Positions 26,357 to 36,144 of a stretch of DNA of 64,000 nt are shown one piece after another; the stretch's first letter is position 1, and each line of letters starts with the position of its first letter. A program made the translations under genes and the position numbers. The notes below the pieces were generated by a model. That model did no database searches, was not told where the DNA came from, and was given only the letters and a program-made list of their open reading frames with translations. The DNA is from Nitrososphaerales archaeon (GTDB lineage: Archaea; Thermoproteota; Nitrososphaeria; Nitrososphaerales; CADDZS01), in contig JASHOD010000103.1 in NCBI GenBank assembly GCA_030041295.1, positions 1 to 64,000 on the forward strand, written 5' to 3'.

Positions 26357-28786
26357 TCAATGAGCTTGCCAGGTCGATGGATATTTCTCTCTGATCATTC
26401 GGTAGATCAACTGCGGATTCTGGTGAGAATCAGTCACAGTAATTCCAAAAGGAACTAGAGCGTCATCGACAGCATTCGAAACTGCTCCAAGAGGAGAACC
26501 ACCACCTTCTCCGACGCCTCGAATTCCAAGGGGTGCGAAGAGCGACGGGGTTTCAATGGGGGAAGTTAGGACATTCGGAACATCGATAGCTGAGGGCACA
26601 AGGTAATCCACGAATGTGCTGCTTAGGAGCTGTCCATCATTATCGTATTCAAAGTTCTCAAACATTGCCGCCCCGATTCCGTGAGCAGCCGCGCCGTGAA
26701 TTTGTCCCTCGACAATCATTGGGTTGATCTGTCGGCCACAATCGTCTACTATCGCATAGCGAACCAGTTTGAATTTCGCTGTCTCTGGATCGAGCTCCAC
26801 GACCGCGGCGTGTGTTTGGTATGAGTAAGTTAGAGTTTGATTTAATCTCCACTTCTCGTCGGGAGTCGTAAAATCTGGTCTCCAAAAAGACAGCGCGACA
26901 AGGCCGGGTTCCATACCCTTAGGAAGCAGAGTGTTATTCACCCAAGCGGCGTTTGCAACTTGCCACAGCGGCATTTCCTTTTCTGTAGTCTTATCTACAA
27001 CATTTCCATTTTGAAATTCGATGTTCTCCTTTCGAGTTTTGAGCAAATGGGCAGCTATCTCAGACACCTTGTCCTTGAGCTTCTTTGTAGCTTCGAGCAA
27101 GGCTCCTGTCCCCATGACAGCAGACCTGCTCGCGTACGACCCTGATTGGTGCGAGAATGGGTTTATGGCAGAGTCAAACCCCGCAAGTACGGTTACCTTG
27201 TCGGGAGTAACCCCAAACTGATCCGCAACAATTTGCGAAGCAAAGGTCTCATGGCCCTGACCCTGCGGGACTGTTCCAAGGCCGACTTGAATCTGCCCGA
27301 GACCGTCTATCATTACGCGGGCGGCTTCCGAGTTTCCTGAGAATGGATTGTCATCGGTTAGAATCTTTACCTGTCCAAAATTGTTCGTCCCCGAATCGAT
27401 GACAGTCGAAAATCCGATTCCAATCAACTTCCCCTTCTTTCTACCTTCTCTTTGTTCTTCTCGAAGGCCATCGTAGTCAATAATTTTCATGACTCGATGT
27501 AGTGACTCCGCGTAGTTTCCGCCATCGTAGATGCCTCCGCTAGGAGTGACGTATGGCATCTCGTCGCTCCTAATGTAATTTCTCAAGCGTACCTCTGTTG
27601 GATCTAGATTCAACTCCTTTGCGATGATGTCAACCATCCTCTCGATCATCCACAGATGTTGCATCCTTGAGTACCCTCGATTAGGGCCGACCGGGCACTT
27701 GTTTGTCACTACCTGGTAAAAGTCCATTTTGAAGTTCTGAAATCTGTAGCATCCAGGCGTGACTTGAGCCCAAATCGTCGCGCCGGCGGGCTCGTATCTC
27801 GTGTAGGCCCCGCAGTCGTCGTATGCTGAAACTTTCAATCCGAGAATTGTTCCATCGTTCTTCACCGGAGCCTCGACCTCGAACGTTCGCTCGTTTCCGT
27901 GGTTTGCGCCGATTAGATGTTCTTTCCGATCTTCTGTCCACTTTACGGGACGCTTTGTCTTAATCGCCATGAGGCAGGTCAGAGCCATGTAGGGGTAGCT
28001 AATAATTTTCGTCCCAAAGCCGCCTCCGATGTCACCTGTGATGAATCTCATTTTATTTGAGGGAAAGCGAAGGCCAAAGGATAACCAGGGGACGCAAAAC
28101 ATCGGCATCTGATTGTTACAGTAAATCGTGAGGAAGCCCGTGAAGCGGTCCATGTGCGCGATCACGCCGTTTGTCTCGATGGGCGTCGAACTGAATCTGT
28201 GGAAATGGAGTTTAGCTTTTACTACCTTGTCGGCATTCTGAATGGCTTCGTCAATTTCACCATAGTCCCATGTGCCGTGGAATACGAGGTTAGATCCAAC
28301 CTCATCGTGAATAATGGGCGCGTCGTGCCCTAATGCCTTAACCGCATCGAGCACATGTTCCAGCTGCTCATATTCTACTTCAATTAACTCTAGCGCATCC
28401 TCCGCGACAGCCCTGCTTTCGGCTGCGACGGCAGCGACAGGTTCCCCAACGAAATGAACTTTGCCAACAGCCAAGCAGTAATCTTTGAGGTTGCTCGCGG
28501 GCTTTGGAGAAATCTGAAGAAAAGGGTCGGTAAGTTTTGCGACTTCGGCCCCCGTCAGAATTGCGACTACTCCTGGAAGCTTTTCTGCCTTTGTAGTGTC
28601 TAGACTCTTTATTTTAGCATGAGCGTATGGAGACCTAAGTATCGCCATGTAGAGCATCCCTGTCAGCTTCACGTCATCGACATACCTGCCGAGACCTGAG
28701 ATTAAACGCGGATCCTCCTTTCGCTTCATCGGCTGACCCATCCAAAGCTTTGCTTCAGGCTTTACGAGCTCGGTTACGGTTGCCAT
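26357..28786 (-). CDS. Molybdopterin hydroxylase large subunit (paralogue of the 5.5 kb gene)
   Basis: This 809-residue catalytic subunit of a xanthine-oxidase-family molybdenum hydroxylase has DPRLISGLGRYVDDV, LRSPYAHAKIKS, GGGFGTKIISYPY, PNRGYSR at the active-site loop and GIRGVGEGGGSP with the catalytic glutamate. It parallels the protein at 5524-7968 segment by segment, including KMRFIT-x-DIGGGFGTKI. The two are close paralogues within one subfamily, distinct from the third copy. It starts at ATG 28786. No medium or small subunit gene is beside it. The substrate is unknown. Confidence 0.93.
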   Translation of the reverse strand: MATVTELVKPEAKLWMGQPMKRKEDPRLISGLGRYVDDVKLTGMLYMAILRSPYAHAKIKSLDTTKAEKLPGVVAILTGAEVAKLTDPFLQISPKPASNLKDYCLAVGKVHFVGEPVAAVAAESRAVAEDALELIEVEYEQLEHVLDAVKALGHDAPIIHDEVGSNLVFHGTWDYGEIDEAIQNADKVVKAKLHFHRFSSTPIETNGVIAHMDRFTGFLTIYCNNQMPMFCVPWLSFGLRFPSNKMRFITGDIGGGFGTKIISYPYMALTCLMAIKTKRPVKWTEDRKEHLIGANHGNERTFEVEAPVKNDGTILGLKVSAYDDCGAYTRYEPAGATIWAQVTPGCYRFQNFKMDFYQVVTNKCPVGPNRGYSRMQHLWMIERMVDIIAKELNLDPTEVRLRNYIRSDEMPYVTPSGGIYDGGNYAESLHRVMKIIDYDGLREEQREGRKKGKLIGIGFSTVIDSGTNNFGQVKILTDDNPFSGNSEAARVMIDGLGQIQVGLGTVPQGQGHETFASQIVADQFGVTPDKVTVLAGFDSAINPFSHQSGSYASRSAVMGTGALLEATKKLKDKVSEIAAHLLKTRKENIEFQNGNVVDKTTEKEMPLWQVANAAWVNNTLLPKGMEPGLVALSFWRPDFTTPDEKWRLNQTLTYSYQTHAAVVELDPETAKFKLVRYAIVDDCGRQINPMIVEGQIHGAAAHGIGAAMFENFEYDNDGQLLSSTFVDYLVPSAIDVPNVLTSPIETPSLFAPLGIRGVGEGGGSPLGAVSNAVDDALVPFGITVTDSHQNPQLIYRMIREKYPSTWQAH

Positions 28787-29067
28787 TTAGTGATACACTC
28801 ACTTGCCCCGAAGAAAAAACGGACTCTTCGTCGCAAATAATTCTTTCGGATTATTGCTGAAAAAATGACCCCTTCCTTCGAGCTATTAGCGATGTCTGAA
28901 TATGGTTATCAGGTTCTGCTCGAAGAAATCATCCAAGAGGCTCAAGTGGAATAAGACGAGATTGAACCCGAAGGGATACCAGAGAATAGTAGTTCAAAAT
29001 TTGATACGGATTCGTCGCTTAGTCCTTATCCTTCCTGAGGCGAAGGATGAAAGAACCCTAATTTGGT

Positions 29068-29337
29068 CTAATCGTCCTTGCTCTTTTGGGTCCCGAGGTG
29101 CCAGCTGTTTTTACCGTATTTCAATTTCCACTCGGGTTTCTCGTTATGGGCCAGAATCTTGGTGTTCAGGTGAAAGCTAAATCCTGATGCTGTCACACTG
29201 TGTGGTCCATCCCAAACCTTTGCGCCGCAATAGGGGCACTGGCGCCAAATTCCTTTCTCATCCCTTTGAACGATATATTCCTCAAACTCGATCTTCGATG
29301 AGGCCGTTGTCGCTGCTGAATCAGATGCGGATGTCAT
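29068..29337 (-). CDS. Small zinc-binding protein, unknown
   Basis: This 89-residue protein starts at ATG 29337. After an Ser/Ala/Thr-rich N terminus comes WRQCPYCGAKVWDGPHSVTASG, then further histidines (FSFHLNTKILAHNE) and a Trp/Lys-rich tail. The CPYC knuckle with later histidines suggests a CCHH-type zinc site, possibly a divergent single finger. No family assignment. It stands alone between the hydroxylase and Nudix-like genes. Confidence 0.65.
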   Translation of the reverse strand: MTSASDSAATTASSKIEFEEYIVQRDEKGIWRQCPYCGAKVWDGPHSVTASGFSFHLNTKILAHNEKPEWKLKYGKNSWHLGTQKSKDD

Positions 29338-29519
29338 TTCTTTCTCTACCTGCTTCCCCGGATCATATTGTCGAATGTTTTTTGGATATAAGTCGCTTGC
29401 ATATTCGAATTCGAACTGGGAATCCAGATTCGCGAAGTCATCTTTGATGTCAGGCTTCCGGGAGCAAATGAATATAACGAGTTGTCTGTGCTACGAATGT
29501 CAAGTGAGAAAAGTTCAAC

Positions 29520-29996
29520 TTGTCTGTTGGAGGCGCAAGAAAGAAAATCTCTCCGGATAACCTTCATCTATCGTCTTTTGTTGTCGCGAAGAAAAAAGGA
29601 AACAGTGACAAAGATTATTTTATCCTGCTTCTAAAGGCCGGCGAGAAACATCCGCTTAGTTTCAGAAGGGGGAGACTTGTCCTTCCTTCAACAATCTTGG
29701 ATTATGGAGAAAAACCTCGCGAGGCTGCGAAAAGGGCCATTGAGTTTGAGATATCAAATCCTGATTCGTTACAGGATCTCCAATTTCTGAACATCCAAAC
29801 CTATTATGGGGCACACTGGGATATTGTATTCTTGTACGAGACTTGGCTACGGGACGCGAATAGGCTGGTCCAGGCGAGGGAACCGTTCGTAAGCGCTTCG
29901 TTTTATCCTGCGAATAACTTGCCCCGTAAGGACATGTCCGAGGATCATCTTGACGTGCTGGAGGAAATGCTTCATCCTTCTGGCTCCACACAATAA
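29520..29996 (+). CDS. Divergent Nudix-fold protein
   Basis: The 158-residue ORF has the strand order and central box of a Nudix domain: RRGRLVLPSTILDYGEKPREAAKRAIEFEI in the place of the Nudix box. The usual GG and REXXEE residues are mostly lost (RAIEFEI), so metal-dependent hydrolase activity is doubtful. It may be a ligand-binding or regulatory Nudix homologue. The start is TTG 29520; no ATG occurs before the conserved core. It is convergent with the MFS exporter gene. Confidence 0.65.
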   Translation: MSVGGARKKISPDNLHLSSFVVAKKKGNSDKDYFILLLKAGEKHPLSFRRGRLVLPSTILDYGEKPREAAKRAIEFEISNPDSLQDLQFLNIQTYYGAHWDIVFLYETWLRDANRLVQAREPFVSASFYPANNLPRKDMSEDHLDVLEEMLHPSGSTQ

Positions 29997-30043
29997 ATAC
30001 GATTGGAATTTTCCGAGAGGTACCAAATTCTCGCTGGAGAGGG

Positions 30044-31576
30044 CTAGCCGTCTTGCTGATTTCTCTCTTCGGACATTTCCTTATCTCGTGGATTCCAATC
30101 CTGAACGGCCTTCTCTTTCAAATCTTCGGTCGTCTCGACTGACACTATGGGTTTGCTTCGTCCCGAAGCTACGACGAAAGCGAGCGCAACCACCAAGAGC
30201 GCCGCCGAGATTTCAAATGCGAAACTCTGTCCGGCGAGGTACGAGTTGGCCAGCCCGAGTGATTCAAGGCTCTTCGACAATTTTCCCACGAACAATGCGT
30301 ACACGTCCGAAGCCGGAATAACCGAAGTTGCAGCAGTCAACGACAACGCAAAACTCAGAACCATCCCAGTGTTTCTGAACGTGTTCATGGTTCCGGACCC
30401 CACTCCGTATTTCGCGGGAGGGGTCGAGGACATTATCGCAGCGGTATTTGACGGCCAAAAGAATGCAAGCCCTACGCCGGAAACTGTCTCGATTAACGCG
30501 ATTTCAAGTAGAGTATTGCTTACGGTCAACCTGCTGAACAGGACCAAAGCTACTATTGTCAAGGTGAGTCCTATGATCGAGAGCTTTTTGAATCCGAACC
30601 TGTCAGAGAGTATTCCTCCTACAGGGCCCAGTATTGCTGACGCCAGGGCAAATGGAATGATGAGGTACGAAGATTCTAGGGCCGATAGACCAGTTACCCC
30701 CTCGAGATAGAATATCAGCAAGAAATTGACACTGAATACCGCGAGGAATTGAAGAAGGGCCGCTATAATCGAGAAGGAAAAGGTTCTGTCCCGGAAGAAG
30801 TCAAAATCCAAGATTGGATCCTTGCTGAATTTTGCCTCCCAAGCTACAAATCCCGCAAAGATTACAGGAGAGACAGCCAGAGATGCTATCGTTGTTGCAT
30901 TATCCCAAGTATACAGAAGACCCCAAGTTATGCCGAGAAGCAAGGACAGCAACCCTCCAGTGAACAAGACCGCTGCCGGAATGTCGAAAGACCCTCGCCT
31001 TCCCTGCGGTTTTATCGACCGTAGCGTCCTGTAAGCCCATATTGTGGCGAAGATCCCGATTGGAACATTGATCAGAAAGATCCAGTTCCAAATAGTGTAA
31101 GTAATTATAATGCCACCCAAAATTATGCCGAGTACGCTGCCCAGGCCCCAAACGATTGACAGCAAGCCGAAAGCTTTACCATTTTCATTTCGGGGAAATG
31201 CTTCAGACAAAATTGCGAAGGCATTGGATGTTAGAAGAGCGGCGCCTGTGCCCTGTATGACCCGAAACGTCACGAGCGACAATCCGTTCGGGGCAAAACC
31301 GCAGAGCGCGGAGCCAATCGTAAAGATGACGAAACCGATGTTGTAGAGCTGTTTTCGTCCGTACATGTCAGCTAGGCGCCCAAGGCTGAGAACGAGAGCT
31401 GTATTCACGACGAGATAAGCCACGATTACCCAGATCATCGTGACGAAGTTAGAGTGAAGAGCCGCTGCTATTGGGAATAGAGCGAGAAGCACAACAGTGC
31501 TGTCGACCGCTGACATTAGCGCGCCAATAGAAGTTACCGAAAGCGCCTTCCACTTGTATTCCAATTTAGATTTCAC
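30044..31576 (-). CDS. MFS exporter (DHA2-like, 14 TM)
   Basis: This 510-residue major-facilitator transporter has about 14 hydrophobic segments. The opening LEYKWKALSVTSIGALMSAVDSTVVLLAL closely parallels the start of the other exporter in this window (15944-17722). The motif A loop LGRLADMYGRKQLYNIG and motif C-like GLGSVLGIILGGIIITY are present. It starts at GTG 31576. The gene lies downstream of, and on the same strand as, the two-HTH regulator, which is divergent from the ketosynthase operon. It may therefore export that operon's product; this is inference. Confidence 0.93.
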   Translation of the reverse strand: MKSKLEYKWKALSVTSIGALMSAVDSTVVLLALFPIAAALHSNFVTMIWVIVAYLVVNTALVLSLGRLADMYGRKQLYNIGFVIFTIGSALCGFAPNGLSLVTFRVIQGTGAALLTSNAFAILSEAFPRNENGKAFGLLSIVWGLGSVLGIILGGIIITYTIWNWIFLINVPIGIFATIWAYRTLRSIKPQGRRGSFDIPAAVLFTGGLLSLLLGITWGLLYTWDNATTIASLAVSPVIFAGFVAWEAKFSKDPILDFDFFRDRTFSFSIIAALLQFLAVFSVNFLLIFYLEGVTGLSALESSYLIIPFALASAILGPVGGILSDRFGFKKLSIIGLTLTIVALVLFSRLTVSNTLLEIALIETVSGVGLAFFWPSNTAAIMSSTPPAKYGVGSGTMNTFRNTGMVLSFALSLTAATSVIPASDVYALFVGKLSKSLESLGLANSYLAGQSFAFEISAALLVVALAFVVASGRSKPIVSVETTEDLKEKAVQDWNPRDKEMSEERNQQDG

Positions 31577-31754
31577 TTCTTGGTGAAAACGAAGATTTCA
31601 ACTTTGTTCATCCAGATTGCGATAGAATGAATACTACAGACGAAATAGATCTTCGAAGAGCTCTTTAATGGAAGTTCGAAGAAATAATTCTCTCGGGACC
31701 GAAAGTTTACCGGTGGGATCACTCGAAACGAGAAGAATTTTGAAATTTTCCTTA

Positions 31755-32855
31755 CTACGCAGAAGTATTGACCATCTGCATCGTTGACTCTAGAGCTTTT
31801 TCGGCATTCAATTCCCACGAGTGCTTTTCTGCATTGTAGAGCATGTAGGGTATTGTGTAGGTGGATGCGCAGGACCAATCCTTCATGAAGAACCTGGGTT
31901 GCAAATGCGCTTTCCTCAGTTGCTTTGAGAGAAATTGAATGTCTTCAAGGAATTGCGAAATGGGAATCATTGCTTCTGACAGGTAAGTACCGTCTTCCAT
32001 TCGCAAATGCGACCAGGTGAAGGGGTTCGAAGTAAGTACAGAAATTGCATGTCGCGTGTCTTCATCCGAAATTTCATCGAAGACGAACGTAACTCCAAGA
32101 ATAGAATGTTTCAGCCAGGCATCTTTTCTTCCGTTCCAGCGCAATCTGAAGGTCTTGATTAGTCTTCCTCCGAAGACATGCTTGTTTAAGTGATAGATAG
32201 CATCTCCGACCTCGAGTTTCATTTTCCTTGCCAACTCGACAGTCTTCAACCAAGAATCCAGCTCCAAGTTCTTGATCAAGATTAGGTCGTTATAGTCAAA
32301 CCGTGACGGCTCGCTCATGATCGGTATATTGAAGGAAGGGTCGCCGGTAATTCGAGTAAAGTCAACGTCCCACTCTCCTTTCGAATAGTCGAAGGATTCT
32401 GTCTTTAGCATAAGAATCTCCTTCCAAAGTAGATGACGCATCCGAAACTTTTGTACAAGTCTCAGTTCTTCGAGTTTCGAAAACAGATTATCCAGTTCGG
32501 AAGAGCTGCCCTTCGGTATCGCAAACTCGCAGTCGATTTCCTGGTCAATGAGAGACCGCGCATAGGACCTTAACCCGGCGTTTTTGTGTAAAGCCGAAAA
32601 GATGGGTTTTAGCTCGCTTTCTGCACATATGAAATAGAATGACGCCCTAATTCTTTCCAGTCCAAGCTTTTCAAGGTCGGGAACAGCTAGTACGGATATT
32701 CCCCGCTCTTTCAGATTCATCATTCTAGTTCGAAGAGTAGTATAGGGAATTGATAGGTGTCTTGATACTTCGGTAAGGTTCCTAGCCCCGTCATTTTCAA
32801 CGAATGGAAGTAGTTTTGTCAAGAAATCTGAAGCGTTCTCGCTAATATGTCTCAA
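31755..32855 (-). CDS. Large archaeal transcription regulator with two HTH regions
   Basis: This is a 366-residue protein. Residues 10-60 form an HTH (NLTEVSRHLSIPYTTLRTRMMNLKERGI) of the Lrp/MarR kind. A second HTH-like stretch near residues 195-235 reads LDSWLKTVELARKMKLEVGDAIYHLNKHV. The rest is mixed alpha/beta and could bind a ligand; I recognise no named family. It is divergently transcribed from the five-gene ketosynthase operon, with about 290 bases between, and is followed by the MFS exporter. This is the usual position of a pathway regulator. Confidence 0.75.
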   Translation of the reverse strand: MRHISENASDFLTKLLPFVENDGARNLTEVSRHLSIPYTTLRTRMMNLKERGISVLAVPDLEKLGLERIRASFYFICAESELKPIFSALHKNAGLRSYARSLIDQEIDCEFAIPKGSSSELDNLFSKLEELRLVQKFRMRHLLWKEILMLKTESFDYSKGEWDVDFTRITGDPSFNIPIMSEPSRFDYNDLILIKNLELDSWLKTVELARKMKLEVGDAIYHLNKHVFGGRLIKTFRLRWNGRKDAWLKHSILGVTFVFDEISDEDTRHAISVLTSNPFTWSHLRMEDGTYLSEAMIPISQFLEDIQFLSKQLRKAHLQPRFFMKDWSCASTYTIPYMLYNAEKHSWELNAEKALESTMQMVNTSA

Positions 32856-33150
32856 ACCTCAGACGAAAACCTTCCTTGGATTTTTTTCCCGTTTTTGATA
32901 TGCAAACTAGAGACATTTAGATAGACTTTAAAAAATCGCCCATTATCATAACACTATATCATTTCCTGCCGTTTCTTGAGTTACCTGTGAATAGCAAAGG
33001 AATTGTTATTTTGCTCACTAGCCTGATGCCAAATAATTCTCCAGCATTTCTCTACTTTCGCGCTTTGAATATTCTTCCTGATACAAGAAATGGCTTTACA
33101 GTGCCAGAACTAAAGCTGAAATTAGGAATGGGTGCGTCGAAAAATTGCTG

Positions 33151-33597
33151 ATGTATCTCGAAGATTTCAAAGAGGGGGCGACATTCGCGTCAGAGACCAA
33201 AGAAGTAAAGGAAGAAGACATTCAGGAGTTTGCGAGGTTGACCGGCGATTATAACCGGCTACACATTGATCCTGACTATGCCAAAGGCATCGGTTTCGGA
33301 AGGGGTATCGTCGCCCATGGCCTGCTTACCCTGTCCCTAGGATTGGGACTGTGGCATTCGCAGAATCTAACAAATGGCACAATACTAGCCTTCCTTGGAT
33401 TGGAGAAGGTCTCGTTCCTGGCTCCCGTATACCCAGGCGACAAACTTCAGTTGTTTACAGAAGTAAGTTCAGTCAGAGAATCAAAGTCCCGCGAAGATGC
33501 TGGCCTGGTTAGTCTAAAGATCACCATCAAAAGTGACGTTGAAAACAAGAGTGTGCTTGAAGGAACCTTGGTATTAATGATGAAAAGAAGGAAATGA
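33151..33597 (+). CDS. MaoC-like (R)-specific enoyl-CoA hydratase
   Basis: This is a hot-dog-fold hydratase of 148-150 residues. The catalytic Asp/His pair sits in LTGDYNRLHIDPDYA, followed by GRGIVAHGLLTLSL, all classic MaoC/PhaJ signatures. It would hydrate enoyl-CoA thioesters or dehydrate 3-hydroxyacyl thioesters. The start is ATG 33151; a TTG lies two codons earlier. It is the first gene of a five-gene operon with ligase, ketosynthase, hydrolase and decarboxylase. Confidence 0.92.
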   Translation: MYLEDFKEGATFASETKEVKEEDIQEFARLTGDYNRLHIDPDYAKGIGFGRGIVAHGLLTLSLGLGLWHSQNLTNGTILAFLGLEKVSFLAPVYPGDKLQLFTEVSSVRESKSREDAGLVSLKITIKSDVENKSVLEGTLVLMMKRRK

Positions 33598-33646
33598 TAT
33601 TTGCTAAAATTAGGAATGAAAGGATTGTTTATGAGTTCTAGATCTG

Positions 33647-35116
33647 TTGGTGCCAGTCCGAAATGGGATGAGAGAAAAAGTCATGCTTGAAACACTACTC
33701 AAGAAAAGACAAGACTTGGATGATACAGTCGCAGTCATAGATTCTGACAGCGGAGAACAGAGGAAGTATTCGGAGCTTGAGGAAGCTAGTTCAACTATTG
33801 CGTCCCATCTCTATGTCGATTTTGGAATCGAAAGAGGCGATAGAGTCGCGACTTTAATCGATAATCCTATCCTCCACATAGAACTGTTCTTCGCTTTAAG
33901 AAAACTTGGGGCAAGTCTTGTGCCGCTAAACTTTGCCCTAAGGAAAGAGAACTTAGAGACCATGACTTCGAAGACCAATCCAAAATTGATAGTCGATGAT
34001 TTCAATGGCCTCGGAATAAAATCGAACAAGATTCAAACATCGGCCTTGTCATCATCTTCAAAGACAAATCCAGTTCTTGTTACTAATTCGATGGACGATG
34101 AGGCGCTCGTTTTGTTCACCGGGGGAAGCACGGGTGTGCCAAAGGGTGCGATCATTCATGAAAGATCCGCTGTATGGAATTGCATAAACTCTGTCTTGAG
34201 TTGGGGCCTTTCAAAGGATGACATCGCTTACCAACCAGTTCCCCTGTATCACATAGGAGGGTGGGGAATTTTCCTTCTTCCAATATTCTTTGCCGGAGGA
34301 AAGGTAGTACTTTCGGCAAGGTTTGACGCTGAAAGGACGATCGACGCACTTCACAATTACATGATCACGAGATTTGTGGGGGTACCAGCGATGCTTTACA
34401 GAATCGTTACTTGTCAGAAGTTTGATACTACAGATTTGAGCCACGTACTGTTTGGATCCGGTGGTGGAGTTTTGAGCAAGGAGATTGTTGATAGGTTCAT
34501 TTCAAAGAATTATAGAATCTTCCAGGGATACGGCGCCACAGAAACTGGCCCAAACAATTTCTACATTTCACCGGAGCGCTTCAAATCAAAGATTGGCTCT
34601 TTAGGAAAGCCCATGCTGTTTGTCCAGGCTAAACTCTCAAGCGAAGGCGAGCTTTTGATAAAAGGGCCTCACACTTTCAAGGGCTATATTCCAAGGAGTT
34701 CCGACGAGGGTTCTCCCTTCGACGAGGAAGGGTTCTTTCATACCGGAGATATTTTCTCAACTGACGTAGAAGGTGACTATTCTTTTGTCGGTAGGAAGAA
34801 AGACATGATCAAGACTGGAGGTGAGAACGTGTATTCGCTCGAAGTAGAACAAGCAATCAATTCTCTATCCTATATTTCAGAGTCGGCAGCATTAGGCGTA
34901 CCGGATCTCAAGTGGGGCGAGATGGTCGTGTCTTACGTCGTAATGAAGGGCTCAATCCAAGTCGATGAAGATGAAATAAAAGCTGAACTAGGAGAAAAAC
35001 TTGCATCATTCAAAATTCCAAAGAAGATAATTGCGATTAAAGAACTGCCTAAATCCGAGCTTGGTAAGGTTCAAAAGTTTCAGTTGAAAGAGATTTATGA
35101 AAAGAGTCTACATTAA
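33647..35116 (+). CDS. Acyl-CoA synthetase, AMP-forming (ANL superfamily)
   Basis: This 489-residue adenylate-forming ligase activates a carboxylic acid as acyl-CoA (or acyl-AMP). The P-loop LFTGGSTGVPKG, the A5 motif FQGYGATETGP, the A7 motif FHTGDIF, the hinge GRKKDMIKTGGENVYSLEVE and the catalytic lysine in LPKSELGKVQK are all present. The start may be TTG 33647, GTG 33650 or ATG 33668. The gene overlaps the ketosynthase gene by 20 bases, which implies coupled translation. The substrate is not readable. OleC-type beta-lactone synthetases belong to the same superfamily. Confidence 0.94.
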   Translation: MVPVRNGMREKVMLETLLKKRQDLDDTVAVIDSDSGEQRKYSELEEASSTIASHLYVDFGIERGDRVATLIDNPILHIELFFALRKLGASLVPLNFALRKENLETMTSKTNPKLIVDDFNGLGIKSNKIQTSALSSSSKTNPVLVTNSMDDEALVLFTGGSTGVPKGAIIHERSAVWNCINSVLSWGLSKDDIAYQPVPLYHIGGWGIFLLPIFFAGGKVVLSARFDAERTIDALHNYMITRFVGVPAMLYRIVTCQKFDTTDLSHVLFGSGGGVLSKEIVDRFISKNYRIFQGYGATETGPNNFYISPERFKSKIGSLGKPMLFVQAKLSSEGELLIKGPHTFKGYIPRSSDEGSPFDEEGFFHTGDIFSTDVEGDYSFVGRKKDMIKTGGENVYSLEVEQAINSLSYISESAALGVPDLKWGEMVVSYVVMKGSIQVDEDEIKAELGEKLASFKIPKKIIAIKELPKSELGKVQKFQLKEIYEKSLH

Positions 35117-36110
35117 GGACTATAACCTTCATGTCCCGGCTCAAAAAATGAGCTTCGAAGAGATCGCAAAGCTCACAGACCTGCCAGCGTCAGTCGTAAG
35201 GGAGAAGCAAGGAATCGTCTCAAAGCCGATCGAAACAAAACTTTCGACCTCGGAAATGTGCATCGATTGCCTGAAGAGCTTGGCGCTAAGGAATAGGGCA
35301 GAGTCGAAGAATGCGGGGTTTCTGATTTATGCGGGGTCGGACTTCAAGGACCACTATGTTTGGACGATAGCCACGAAGATTTGCTCGGAAGCACTACATC
35401 AGAACATCCTTGCTTTCGATATCACTTCTCAATGCGTCGGTAGCCTTGTCGCTATCGATTTTGCCAAGTCCAAACTACTAACTTCAAAACGACGAGATGC
35501 ATCGGGGTTTGTGACTCTTGCGACAAAACAGAGCAAGCTCGTTGATCTGAAAAACCCGGCCATGTCATTCCTCGACGATTTTTCCGACGGGGCGGTTTCG
35601 ATCCTCCTGAGCAGCAGAGCGGGACGTTACGAGGTACTGGAAAGCAGTTTCATAAGCGACGGTCGTTTCAGCGAAATAATTTATGCTCCGTTCGGGGACC
35701 GCCATTCCGAGAGCAGGGAAAAATGGGATTTCAGGGCAATCCTCGATGACAGCAAGGCTAACTGGCGCGAGGAGATGGAGAACGTATCGGACAAGAACTT
35801 CATACATGTTATCCGAGATTCTGTCGCGAAAAGCGGTTACTCACTAAAAGACGTCTCTTACGTTGCCTTACTTCATATGAAGAGGTCTTTCCATTTCAAA
35901 ATATTAGACGAGCTCGGCATAGATCAAGAAAAGAGTATCTACCTCGAAAATTATGGTCACATGCAGGGAGTGGATCCGTTGCTCTCCCTTAAACTAGGGG
36001 AGCAAGCAGGCAAGATCCAGAAAGGAGGACTTGTTGTGATGGTAGCCGCAGGCACAGGATGGACTTGGGGTGCCACGACACTCCTGACCAAGCAAAATAT
36101 TCGGAAATGA
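35097..36110 (+). CDS. Ketoacyl synthase III-like condensing enzyme
   Basis: This 337-residue thiolase-fold enzyme of the KAS III type has the catalytic Cys113 in FDITSQCVGS, the histidine in ALLHMKRSFH and the asparagine in YLENYGHMQGVDP. The C-terminal GTGWTWGATTLL is family-typical. It would condense an acyl thioester with a second thioester, or act as a KAS III-type acyltransferase. Archaea lack bacterial fatty-acid synthesis, so a specialised pathway is likely. Its start lies inside the last codons of the ligase gene. It differs from HMG-CoA synthase in its motifs. Confidence 0.9.
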   Translation: MKRVYIKDYNLHVPAQKMSFEEIAKLTDLPASVVREKQGIVSKPIETKLSTSEMCIDCLKSLALRNRAESKNAGFLIYAGSDFKDHYVWTIATKICSEALHQNILAFDITSQCVGSLVAIDFAKSKLLTSKRRDASGFVTLATKQSKLVDLKNPAMSFLDDFSDGAVSILLSSRAGRYEVLESSFISDGRFSEIIYAPFGDRHSESREKWDFRAILDDSKANWREEMENVSDKNFIHVIRDSVAKSGYSLKDVSYVALLHMKRSFHFKILDELGIDQEKSIYLENYGHMQGVDPLLSLKLGEQAGKIQKGGLVVMVAAGTGWTWGATTLLTKQNIRK

Positions 36111-36144
36111 ACTACAACATAGCAAGAGGAGATATTTATTCATC

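Noticed and set aside
5524-28786. Calling the three large subunits carbon monoxide dehydrogenases
   Set aside because: None has the AYxCSFR active-site loop of form I CO dehydrogenase, and no CoxM or CoxS gene accompanies them.
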